Source: Utricularia gibba
Taxonomy: Eukaryota > Streptophyta > Magnoliopsida > Lamiales > Lentibulariaceae
Direction: 5' to 3'
Length of the DNA stretch: 64,000 nt
Assembly: GCA_002189035.1 (NCBI GenBank)
Contig: CM007989.1
Location: 5,487,001 to 5,551,000 of the forward strand
In this document: positions 1 to 9,826 of the stretch, in pieces
How positions within the stretch are numbered: the first letter of the stretch is position 1
Layout of the letters: the number at the start of each line of letters is the position of its first letter
Program-made: the position numbers and the translations under genes
Notes under the pieces: model-generated
Told to the model about the DNA's origin: nothing
Databases searched by the model: none
What the model saw: the letters and a program-made list of their open reading frames with translations, nothing else

Positions 1-469
1 GTTTATTGGTATAAAATTGGGTTTATGCATAATTTTCATGGGAATTTACCAATATAGCCTTTCACACTCGTCTACCGCCTTCCACACCGACTTTACCAAT
101 CAGGCATATCCCTCTTTATTACCATTAGTTTTCCCAATGCGTTCACCGACTTTCACACTCGGTTGTCGCGGTGCTGCCGGTCGACGAGATCTCTCGATTT
201 CACAAGTAATTGAGAGTGAACAGCCATAGGTTATGTCCATTTGTATCCCTTCGTTGCGCAGAGTTGGTCGTTCGAAATCCGTTGAATTTTGAGTGAATTT
301 TACGGTTTACTTGTAGTAAGTGTTCGGTGTAGCACTAGACCCGATATGAACTTCTCGCGGTTGTGTGCAGGGGGGGTATTAATAGCGCTGGGCGGTTGTC
401 AACCGCCCTTCGCATTTAATGCTGGATAACTGCAATATTTTATGGCAATTTGTTTTTGGAACTCAGAAC

Positions 470-1000
470 ATCGGATTATGTTTTCGCGGTGCTGTGGAAT
501 GCGTAGCGTACCTCAGGCATTTAGAAACACCGCATATTACGGACCGCGGTGTTTGGTCAAATGGAGTATTATTGTACTACCAATCACCCACGCTAACATT
601 TACCAGCTGCATACACATCTACTTCTAAATTTTGACAGCACCGGATACGAGGAAACATTCGGTGCAGCACTGAACGCAGCATAGCTCAAGCATACAGAAG
701 CACTGGAGTTTACGAGTCGTGGTGTTCGGTCAAATGATGATTTGCTATACTACCAAATACCCTCACTACTATGCATCAGCTTCACACTCATCTAATCTTT
801 AATTTTTATGAGCACCGGATACGGTGAAACACGTGGTGCTGCCCACAATGGTGGTGGCGTACAAGCATTTGTAGCACCTCAACCGAAGATCGCGGTGTTG
901 GCTCCAATGATCCACCGTGGTAACTACCACATGGTAACACACGACATTTTTTTGTACAATCCCAACAATTTGTGCATCAACTACCAAATACTTTGCAATT
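470..1000. repeat. Three tandem copies of a ~173-bp unit
   Basis: A motif of the form cgcggtgtttggtcaaatg occurs at 545, 718 and 891, exactly 173 bases apart. A second motif, agcaccggatacg, recurs at about 638 and 808, and tacatcatctaatctt-like text precedes it both times. The copies are clearly diverged. They lie between the transposase remnant and the presumed left end of the Harbinger element and match no coding frame. Internal or subterminal repeats of this kind can be transposase-binding arrays, but that is inference. Confidence 0.7.
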
Positions 1001-1092
1001 TCAAGTTCAAGTTGGAGTACAAACGACACGATAGGTTCGGTACGGGAATTAAGGAAAACCACTAGCATGACAACGTCTAAAACAGTGCTACA

Positions 1093-1758
1093 CTAGCGGC
1101 GCCTGTGGGATGACAGCCACTCGGTGTACATCCTCTCGGCTTGCTGGTCACGCCACCTATTCCATGCCTGATTGCCTCCGGCAGATGTCGTGACATCTTC
1201 TGGATCACTCGTGTCCCCAGCTTCATCCTGGAAGTCCAATGGGACCTGATCCTCCAAGGGATCGACCACCATCTCCTTTCGAATGAGGTTATGCAGTAAA
1301 GCACATGCCAATACAATGCGGTTCTGTGTGTCTACGGAATAGTAGCTAGTCGTTCGTAGTATACCCCACCGCATCTTCATCAAGCCCCAAGCTCGTTCGA
1401 TCACATTTCTGGCTGATGCATGCCACATGTTGAATAACTCCTTCGCATAAAACACCGTTACATATTTTCCAGCCTTTAAGTTAGAACGATTTTCTAATAG
1501 ACTACATAAAACACCCAACGCATCTCGGCTGATTCTCAAATTCTCAATGAATGTGCTGTTCACATCACTCACCAACCTACTAATAAACTCAACTTGTCTA
1601 GGAATCTTGTGTGTAAGTGAATACTTGCGTCTCAGCCTATATCCCCTACGGTATTTCCTTGAATGCAAGTATACTAACACATTCATCTGCACCAAGTATT
1701 CAGTCAAAACTGCCATTGCCGCACTCAAGATGACATGACCCTCCGTGAAAAAATCCAT
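1093..1758 (-). pseudogene. Harbinger-type transposase, internally deleted
   Basis: The 221-residue ORF begins MDFFTEGHVILSAA and carries two blocks known from plant Harbinger (HARBI1-like, DDE_Tnp_4) proteins. The N-terminal block (about 70-102) includes the FIENLRISRDALGVLC and LENRSNLKAGKYVTV stretches. The C-terminal block (about 105-165) includes ELFNMWHASARNVIERAWG, MRWGILR and ACALLHNLIRKEM. In intact members roughly 200 residues separate these blocks and contain the catalytic acidic residues. Here they are joined almost directly, so the nuclease core is missing while the frame stays open. The product could still bind proteins or DNA but should not cut. The acidic tail (about 168-190) is normal for the family. 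Confidence 0.8.
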
Positions 1759-2048
1759 GTCCCCTCAACAGTCACCAAAATTGAGCAAAATAGGTTCACT
1801 GAAACAGCACCACAGATTCTGAAATTGGAAATTCACAGATAAAAATCCACAAGCACGATGCTGCCGTGGTTGGCCCCTCGCGGTGCTACAGTGGACCAAC
1901 CCACCAAGAACAGAAAGCATACTTACCGAAAGACCCACCCTCTTGCGCTCAAAGAACAGGCGACGCCACTGGCAAAGCACGAACGAATTCTGGGTTGTAG
2001 ACCTGCGTTCAAATGCAGTTCACGCGAGGGCAAAAGTGGAAGTGCCGA

Positions 2049-2196
2049 GCTGGGTTTAGCTAAACCGACCCCCCCCCCCCTGGGTTTAGCTAAACCCAGC
2101 TCCACGGGTTCCCGCCTGGTTTATGGTCAACAGGTGGGTTTATTTTTACCCACCTGAAACCCACGAACCAAACGTGGGTTTATGACTAAACCCACG
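2049..2196. repeat. Series of hairpins and a C12 tract near transposon end
   Basis: Two copies of tgggtttagctaaac (from 2051 and 2081), each nearly its own reverse complement, flank a run of 12 C (2069-2080). A hairpin with arms CAGGTGGGT/ACCCACCTG follows (2131-2139 with 2148-2156), then one with arms CGTGGGTTTA/TAAACCCACG (2173-2182 with 2187-2196). These form the subterminal zone of the Harbinger element. The GGGTTTA core is also a permutation of the plant telomere repeat, probably by chance. Confidence 0.75.
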
Positions 2197-2235
2197 CCAC
2201 AACCCATCTAAACCCAGCAACCAAACGCGCCCTTA

Positions 2236-4219
2236 GGTATTGAGCGATCTTCTTTCATCTTACCCTTCTTTTATAAAAATATATTTTCTTAAATGCATAA
2301 GTAATAGTTTATGTTTTGGATACATCATACATCTTGCTAATCTTTAGTCTATCTACAAGCTACTATTTTGTTAGAGAATTATGTAAACCAATTACTTGAC
2401 AAACAAAATCTAACTGTGGGGAAATTGACAAGTTTTTTTGTCATTCTAATTTTTGGTTTTTGTATATATTTTTGGGTCGTTTTTCCTTTTTTGTATCTAG
2501 AATTTCCTATGCTTTTTTTTTACATTTTTTGCACCTATTTGATTTTTTTTTTTTTTTTTGGAGAAAAGGATATTTTGTGGATATTTTGTAGTTTTTCAAG
2601 GTAATTTTAACCCATATTAGAGAGAGATCATGGCTAAATACTAGATGGGTTTGAAGGTAGATGACTTAGAACCCAAGATGAGGTCAAATGGCATGGACAA
2701 TAAGATTTGAACCAAGATTCTAGGTGCACAAAAATATTTGAAAAAATTATTATATGATTTGAATAAAAGATTGGATCTATTCTTGTCATAAAAGTTCAAT
2801 AGAAAATTTAATTACTTTAGATTCTTTGAGTCATTTTTAAAGTTTTGAAGTTGAGTCCTACACTTTATAATTTTTTTAATCTTTTTTCAATCTTTTTTGT
2901 ATTTTAGAGTTGATTATGTATGCTTGAGCATTTTCATACAATATATATATGGTGAAATCATACCTGCATGCCCTTGAGTTTGTTGGTATTTTACTATATT
3001 TTTTGACATTTTATTTGGGGTTCATTTTATGCAAAATTTTTATTATCAATATGATCCTGATTACCAATATTTCGTAACATAACTAGATAATTTACAAGAA
3101 CAAATGCCAATAAATCAACAGGTATACGATACCCATCCATATTTGCTGACGTATAAAAGGAGAACAGGAATAGGTAAATCTTGTACCCATCATGAAATAG
3201 AATTCTCATACTAGAGGCATATTGTCAGATTTGATCAATAGTACATTAGAAACGAGCCACAAGGCGCGGATCAAGGGTTTCATAGTCGGTCACGACCTTC
3301 CCACCACAATCCTTGTTCATCCAGATATTATTTTTTTAGTAATTTGGTTTATGTTGCAACACCTACGAAAATGTGTATAAATATTTGGATTATTGTTAGA
3401 CAATGATATAAACCTCATACTTTTTTTGTGTCGGAATTATTTATAAATATTGAATTTATATGATGAAACCCTGGGCATGATTCCCACCCATTGACATTCT
3501 GGCGTTTAGTGATTGATTGGAGTAAATGGTGGCTTAAAGTCTAAAAAAGAAAATCAAATTTAGTGCCGGTGGGGTTCCTTGAAACTTCCTCTCGTAGACT
3601 GACTTCCGGCCGGCTGGCTACTCTTCCAATTATCGTCCTCTTATACTGATATTTGCACACAGGATAGATTTTTGGCTGATTTCTTCCTTGATTCATGGAG
3701 GCTGTATTTCGACTTGCCCACTTCTGATTGACCTTTAAAGGCGAGAGATTTATGTATAGCCACGCTCACCGATTATGCTTTTGTTATCTTTTTCAAGTTG
3801 GTTGTTGCTGCTTTAACCACCTTGATATGTGCCTTTGGGATTGTTTGACTTCAGACTTGATGTTTGCTTTTGGGAGTATCTTGATTCTACTTGGTTGCGG
3901 ATTTTTTTCCCAATGGATCTGGAGCCTTTTCTTCTTCTTCTTCTTCCGTATGCAAGTATTTATTCGCGGGATGTGATTGAATTGTTGAAATTGCAGAAAG
4001 TTCGCTCCTTTTTCCTGTTTCAAATTGCTTTCTTAGTTCCTGTTTGAATTGGGGGGGATGTAGGCGTTTCTCTTTCAACCCGTTCCTCATGTAACTAACT
4101 AACCTGGGGCGTTTGACTTTGTTTCTAACTGTCATTACTTATCTACAGGTGAACCACTGATTGATGAAACGAGTTTCGATTTCAGCTCTTGATAGATTTG
4201 TATTCCCTAGTTCCTAAAG
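2236..4219. other. AT-rich intergenic stretch and CAX 5' region
   Basis: No coding sequence is supported. About 2340-3000 is T-rich and resembles 50900-51450 in the same orientation, so it is probably an old repeat. From about 3590 the base composition becomes more even; 3600-4150 probably holds the promoter and a 5' UTR of the CAX gene, with a possible 5'-UTR intron ending at the acceptor ttatctacag (about 4149). Confidence 0.4.
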
Positions 4220-6536
4220 ATGGGTTCTGTGGAAAATAGAATAGAATTCGATTCTGATGAGGAAATACCGCTTCATGGACCTGACATGAGTAACAAAATC
4301 CCATCTTTGAGTTTAGAATCACCTTCAACCACTGTCTTGGAACTTAAGAGGGTTCCGTCCTCATTGTTATTGAGGAACCTGCGCGGATTTGGCATAATGA
4401 GAAGTATGTATTTCGTCTTATTAAAGGGGAAGATCAATTGTCTTTTACCATTTGGACCGCTGGCTATTGCTCTACACTACATTACCAAAAATAATGTAAG
4501 ATCCTTCAACTTTTTAGGGTGATGGCTTGAATTACAACAATTGAGATAGCACTTCTCATGATTTTATAACCCCTCTTAGGAATGGGTTTTCTTCAGCAGC
4601 TTGCTAGGTATTACTCCATTAGCAGAGCGTCTGGGCTATGCCACTGAGTAAGTATTTATTTGAAATTTGAATTGTGCGATGGCTTGGGATTCCATTATTG
4701 ACAGGCATGATAAAAAGTGGTGTTTTTTTTTTCCTCTATCCAGGCAACTTGCCTATCACACTGGACCAATTGGTAATTTTTCTGCTTTTCTCCCATGTAT
4801 ACTCATAACATATACTAGGGAAACTTTGTTGTTCTCAATCAGTAAACCTCCCTTCATGTTAATGCAGTTGGTGGCCTCCTGAATGCTACATTTGGAAATG
4901 CTACTGAGATGATAATCTCAATGTATGCTTTGAAGAATGGAATGTTTCGGATTGTGCAGCAGTCGTTGTTGGGTTCCATCTTATCCAATATGCTTTTGGT
5001 GCTGGGCTGTGCCTTCCTCTTTGGAGGGCTTGTTCACAAGAAAGTGCAGAGTTTTAATAAAGTGTGTATGACCTAATCATCTCGAGTTGTTGGCATCTTT
5101 CGAGTGATAAATCTCCTGTTGTAGTCGAAGACTAACAAATTTACTTTTATGGATCAGGCCACTGCCATTGTGAACTTAGGATTGCTTTTGATGGCTGTTA
5201 TGGGAATAATGCTTCCAGGAGTCCTGCACTTTACTCACACAGAACTCCACGAGGGAAAGTCAGAAATTGCCCTATCACGAGTTAGTAGCTGCGTAATGCT
5301 AATTGCATATGCTAGCTATCTCTTCTTTCAGCTCAAGGGTCAAAGTGCTATGTATAGTTCTGTTGATGAGGTGAGTTAATCTTGTACTAGAAGACAGATG
5401 TTTCAAGCTGACAACAGACAGTCATAGTATTTCATGTGTTTTTCCTCTGAATTCATTGATCTTCCAGTCTTCTGAACAGGGCATGGTGCAGGAAGGTGAG
5501 AATGCTAATGAAAATTCAAATGAAGAGGAGACCCAGGAGATTACGCATTGGGAAGCAATTAGTTGGCTAGCAATTTTGACCATATGGATATCCATTTTAT
5601 CTGGATATCTTGTTGATGCAATTCAGGTGATTTAATTGAATTTGATTTTAGAGGCCCAATAATTGTTAGACCATTAATATAGCAGGTCCTGGAAAATCTG
5701 AATGTGACCAAGGCTCATTGTCTTTTCAGGGGGCGTCCGAGTCAATGAACATGCCAGTTGCTTTTATTAGCGTCATTCTACTTCCTATAGTAGGAAATGC
5801 TGCGGAGCATGCTAGTGCTATCATGTTTGCGATGAAGGACAAGCTTGTAAGCAATCAAATACTTAGAAGTGAATCAGCTGCCAACAGTTGAAAATTGGAA
5901 TTGTTTTAGATCATTGTGATTCTGGTTTCAGGATATCACCCTCGGAGTTGCAATAGGGTCGTCCACTCAGATATCAATGTTTGTGGTATGAGCTGTAGCT
6001 TTTTCCATCTTTGTAGTTCTTCTCTCTACTCGATAATTATAGCCCCAGTTGGACTTTAGAACATAAAATTGCATATATTCCTTTTTTTTTTTCGTTCATC
6101 TGATTTTGGTTCATTTTTGTTTCTGATGACTGCAGATCCCATTTTGTGTGATAGTTGGCTGGATGATGGGAAAGCCTATGGATCTTAACTTCCAACTGTT
6201 CGAGACTGCCACATTGTTTATAACCGTTTTGGTTGTTGGCTTTATGCTTCAGGTTCATTTTTCTGTTTTGCGAAGCAACACCGGGCATAATTTGAGTTCG
6301 CCCAACTAACCTGTTGCCTTACATTCCATCAATCACAGGAAGGCCACTCAAACTATTTTAAAGGCCTTATGCTTATCTTGTGCTATTTCATTATCGCTGC
6401 AAGCTTCTTTGTACATGTAGATCTTCCAAAAACTGGTGAGCTCCTTGGTCGTCAAAGCCCCCACATTATTTTTGTTTAGCTCGAAGCTCAGAGTTTCATG
6501 GTTATTATCCATCTATTTGATGCAGTTGATGATTGA
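4220..6536 (+). CDS. CAX: Vacuolar cation/proton exchanger, CAX2/CAX5-like
   Basis: This membrane antiporter should load Ca2+ or other divalent cations into the vacuole in exchange for protons. Eleven coding exons join in frame to 444 residues: 4220-4495, 4580-4647, 4744-4772, 4868-5061, 5158-5370, 5468-5626, 5730-5846, 5932-5985, 6136-6252, 6339-6435, 6526-6536, all with GT-AG borders. The family signatures are present: the c-1 repeat GNATEMIIS (about residue 133) and the c-2 repeat GNAAEHAS (about 335), both giving cation-binding acidic residues. [28 protein letters not shown] and [17 protein letters not shown] match the plant group strongly. An acidic loop (about 260-290) separates the two halves. 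The N-terminus has a hydrophilic tail of about 65 residues, the part that autoinhibits related CAX proteins. The CAX2/5 subgroup is judged from memory of sequences; exchanger identity is secure. Confidence 0.93.
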
Positions 6537-6783
6537 GAAGAATGCAAGCCCCCGGGTGCCCAGATCTGTATACATTGAATGGGAGAAACCATGAGGCCTG
6601 AATACGTTGCTGATTAATTCGTTGTTTGGCATCCCATGGTCACATCCTGGATTCTTCCACAGTTGAAAGTTTTGTTGTTGGGAGTGCGAGTGGGAAAAGG
6701 GAGTGCACAGGTTGACTGCAACCTGTATGTATGTGATGTGTACAAAATAAGAAAATGGTTAAATGCCGGTTCACTGGAATGCA

Positions 6784-6802
6784 CCCCCCCCCCCCCCCCC
6801 CC
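6784..6802. repeat. C19 homopolymer in CAX downstream region
   Basis: An uninterrupted run of 19 C lies about 250 bases after the CAX stop codon, probably in the 3' UTR or just past it. On the minus strand it is a G run able to form a quadruplex. Its true length may be uncertain in the assembly. Confidence 0.9.
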
Positions 6803-6993
6803 ACAAACCTTAGTTTCAGCGCACATGCTGCCATTGCAACACAAGATGGAGCTGCTCCAGAAGTGAAAGGAGGCCTCTGTCCACCCCAAGGAACAAGGAT
6901 CAAGCATTGCGTTTGCAAGCCTTGGGTCGGTAGGATTCATGCCAATCATAAACGTTTTCATTCAAACTAAACCCCACCCACTCACATGTATTA

Positions 6994-7315
6994 GGGTGTG
7001 TTTGGTAGAAGGTTTGGATTAATAGAGGTTAGAATTACTAAGGTTTATAATTGAGTTTAAATTTACCACTGTTTAAATAAAAACAAGTTTGGTAGTGTTG
7101 TTTATTTAAAACTTAATTTATAATATGAATTATTTAGCAAAAAACATCCGATTTATTTTAAACATACAAAGGGGATAGATTTAGTTTAAACTCCAAAAGT
7201 CTAGAAATATGTTATTTAATTTAAACCCAGATTTAAATCGATCTACTCTATCAAACACCACAATATTAAACCAAACCTTGTAAAACTAGCCTAAAGACCC
7301 CTACCAAACACGCCC
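6994..7315. mobile_element. Harbinger-type (Tourist-like) MITE, 322 bp
   Basis: The ends are imperfect inverted repeats: GGGTGTGTTTGGTAG on the left and, read inward, GGGCGTGTTTGGTAG on the right. TTA occurs directly outside both ends (6991-6993 and 7316-7318), as expected for a PIF/Harbinger target duplication. The interior is AT-rich, with many TTTAAAC-like motifs and no ORF. It sits just downstream of the CAX gene. Confidence 0.85.
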
Positions 7316-7318
7316 TTA

Positions 7319-9826
7319 AATGGTTAAATGGTTTAACTTGCAATTGAGACTTATTTAAAGATAACTCATTTTGAAAACAATATATAACTTTAATAATATT
7401 TTCAAGTTTTACATTCTCATTGATCATGATGTAGCCATTAAACTTGTCTTTCATCATCTATTGCTTCCAGTTCATCACAACTCCTTGAACTTATCCAAGT
7501 GGTCAGCCATTAGATCACCTTATTGATACTTGAATGAGGGTATGTGAGTTTACTTCGCGTAATTTGATGGAATCATCTCCAAAATCTGCCAATCAATAGT
7601 TTATCTTTTGTCAACACATAGCTGGATAGTGGCAATAGCTTCTTATGCATCTCCATCGAATCATCAATTCTGAAAAGTCTGATATCTTATCCCTTCTAAA
7701 CAGACAAGTTTCCTCAAGCTCTTACAAATTGTACTTCCACATAGAATAATTTTGTAGTATTTAGTTTTTCCATAATCGTTTTAGTCATCTCATCCTACAA
7801 AGAACACAGCTAGAATATATCAAAAGTCAAAACATTGTTCTAATTCTAGATTGTTAGCAATAATATAATAAATATTGGATGATTGACTATGCTACTTTGG
7901 TTGAATGCCAGCAAAATAAAGGATTGAAAGACACAAACAGTATCTGGAAAAACGAAAAACGGAGGATACCTTCCATGGTACCAACCAAAAGATCTCCTAT
8001 ATACTGTTATACCAAGTCAGTAATAAGATAATTACTATAAAAATAGTACTAACTAGATAAAAAAAATAATTCATCAATATAAGATGATCAAACGAGAACA
8101 TCATATCACCATTTATCTTTATACAGTTAAATGCAAAACTATCCACTTTTGAAACGAGAATTAAAGTAGTACATCTTCGTATTTGTGAATTTCGTCTTTA
8201 TTTGAATTCCTAAAATCACACGTAGTAAAGGATTTTGATATCATTCGAGAAGATTCATGAATCCGTTGCCACAGAGTTGGCCTCTTCTTACTCCATCTAG
8301 AACCATTTTAAAAACCTTAGCTTTATAATTGGGCTTGATAATTGTTGTATGACCCAAACGAATAACTCCCAACAGTTTATAGGCTATTTGTTTTAGTCAA
8401 TTTCCAAATTGACAATATTAGTCGACTTGTATTCATCTAACCTAACTGTAAAGCGACATGTTTGTTGAGTGGGGATTTGATTTCCTAATGGGGGACTCCC
8501 TCAAGCTAGACTGCAATGCAATTTAACAACTGAAAATGGTTTCAATCACATCGGTGACTTTGGTGGGAGTTGTCATCTCGACATCTCCGGCATAAAAAAG
8601 ACGATCCCTTTGTTGAATAGCCGACGCGATTGAGTTGGTGAGTCGGCCAGGCAAAATCTGACTTCTGGAAACCCCAAAATAATATGATCATTTACGCGGC
8701 AAACATTTGACAAGAGTGTTGCGTTGTGGTGGCAACAGTCTGGGACAAGTGGTTGCCAGGCTTCTGCTTCATCATCTGCTACGAAAGCCAGAAAAATGCT
8801 GTTCCGTTGTCCTTTTCAGGGTAAGAAAAAAAACCCCATGTGTCGGTTTACCTTCTCCTATTCATTCAAATGAACACAATTTGGGTTAGCAAGTCAATGG
8901 TTAGGTTAGCCGAGCGAAGCCTACGCCGCCCAGTGCCGGGCTTCATTCAAGGTGGATACCTGTAGAGGTAGCCAATAAATGCGCTGGTTGACTCAACAGT
9001 ATGGCATGCAATTTAATTGCGAGATCTCATTTAATGGAGTCTCTTCTTCATCACCATTTGTGCGGTACGGGATGAATTCCATCCACTGATTGGTGGTGCG
9101 ACTGTCATTTAGTGCCGTAACCGTAAAAGAAGCTTAGGTAGAACAAAAAAGTTGAGCTTTTCTCACAAATAAACAAACTGGGTAGACTGTTGTGAGCTGA
9201 AGAATGATTGAATGAAGGAACAGGTTTTCAATCCTATTCTTGGCACAGGGGTGTGAAAGTGTAAATAAAAGTATGGTCTTTCACTGAAAAGGAAGCAACT
9301 TCGCGGAGTGCCCAGCTTTCCGTCGATTTAGAGCTTGCTGTCATCTCAACGAGAGTGGGCTGGACGTGAGAGAGAGAGGGAGAGAGAAGGCAGTTGTACA
9401 GTGGATTCAGTCAAGGTTATTGTCTAATTTATCGTGTTTTACCAGTTTAAAATGGACATATTAACATAAATCCACCTGTCTATAAGTCTAGTATAGTCGT
9501 GAGAATCCTAGAGGGCGAGGGCAAAGAATTGTTCTTTCTTATGTGACTTGTGGCTTGGATTCTTCTGGTTGCCAGCTTTTCTGTGGGAAGGAGAAGGATG
9601 ATGATGGTGGAGTGGTGAGAGAGAGGGAGAGTTCGCAGGCTGGATTGTCGAGATTCCCTTTTCCATCATTGCGTTTTCAAAAGAAGTGGGTTGCCAGAAA
9701 TTTTCCCAAATACCAAAACAAGGCTCTCAAAGAAGGGAAGAAGGGAAACGGGGATGTCTGTCAGGACCGCTCATTCCTGTATATAAACGTTTTTTTTTTT
9801 CTTCTGGGTTGGACTTTGGGTTCGAG
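7319..9826. other. Intergenic stretch between CAX MITE and SRF gene
   Basis: No gene is supported. 7320-8450 is AT-rich; its minus strand has short, heavily interrupted coding-like stretches that I could not assign. 8450-9540 is less AT-rich, with a GA-rich run at about 9368-9390. 9540-9826 probably holds the SRF promoter and leader; TATATAAA occurs at 9780-9787, only about 40 bases before the ATG. Confidence 0.4.

Larger units (their letters stand above)
1..2232. mobile_element. PIF/Harbinger-type DNA transposon, left end cut by window
   Basis: The right end reads ...ccaaacgcgccc followed by TTA (2233-2235), the usual 3-bp target of PIF/Harbinger elements. Read inward on the minus strand it starts GGGCGCGTTTGGTTG, much like the ends of the two complete TTA-flanked elements at 6994-7315 and 60561-61138. 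The interior holds a Harbinger-type transposase remnant on the minus strand (1093-1758), a 173-bp tandem repeat and hairpins near the right end. The left terminus is not visible; the window begins in sequence rich in GGGTTTA-like motifs resembling the right subterminal part, so the left end probably lies just upstream. No second ORF of the Myb-like kind is seen, so the copy is probably non-autonomous. Confidence 0.7.

Noticed and set aside
17-1068. Several short ORFs on both strands at the window start
   Set aside because: They overlap the 173-bp repeat and transposon ends, read into each other on both strands and show no family motif.
3793-4135. Minus-strand ORFs upstream of CAX
   Set aside because: They are complements of T-rich leader or 5'-UTR intron sequence (runs of Lys/Glu) and carry no motif.
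6614-6970. ORFs of up to 115 residues on both strands after CAX
   Set aside because: They run through the C19 tract (poly-Gly or poly-Pro) and lie in the probable 3' UTR.
7440-7740. Minus-strand stretch with a vague copia-gag look
   Set aside because: Interrupted by many stops in all frames; the likeness is to a few residues only and cannot be supported without a search.
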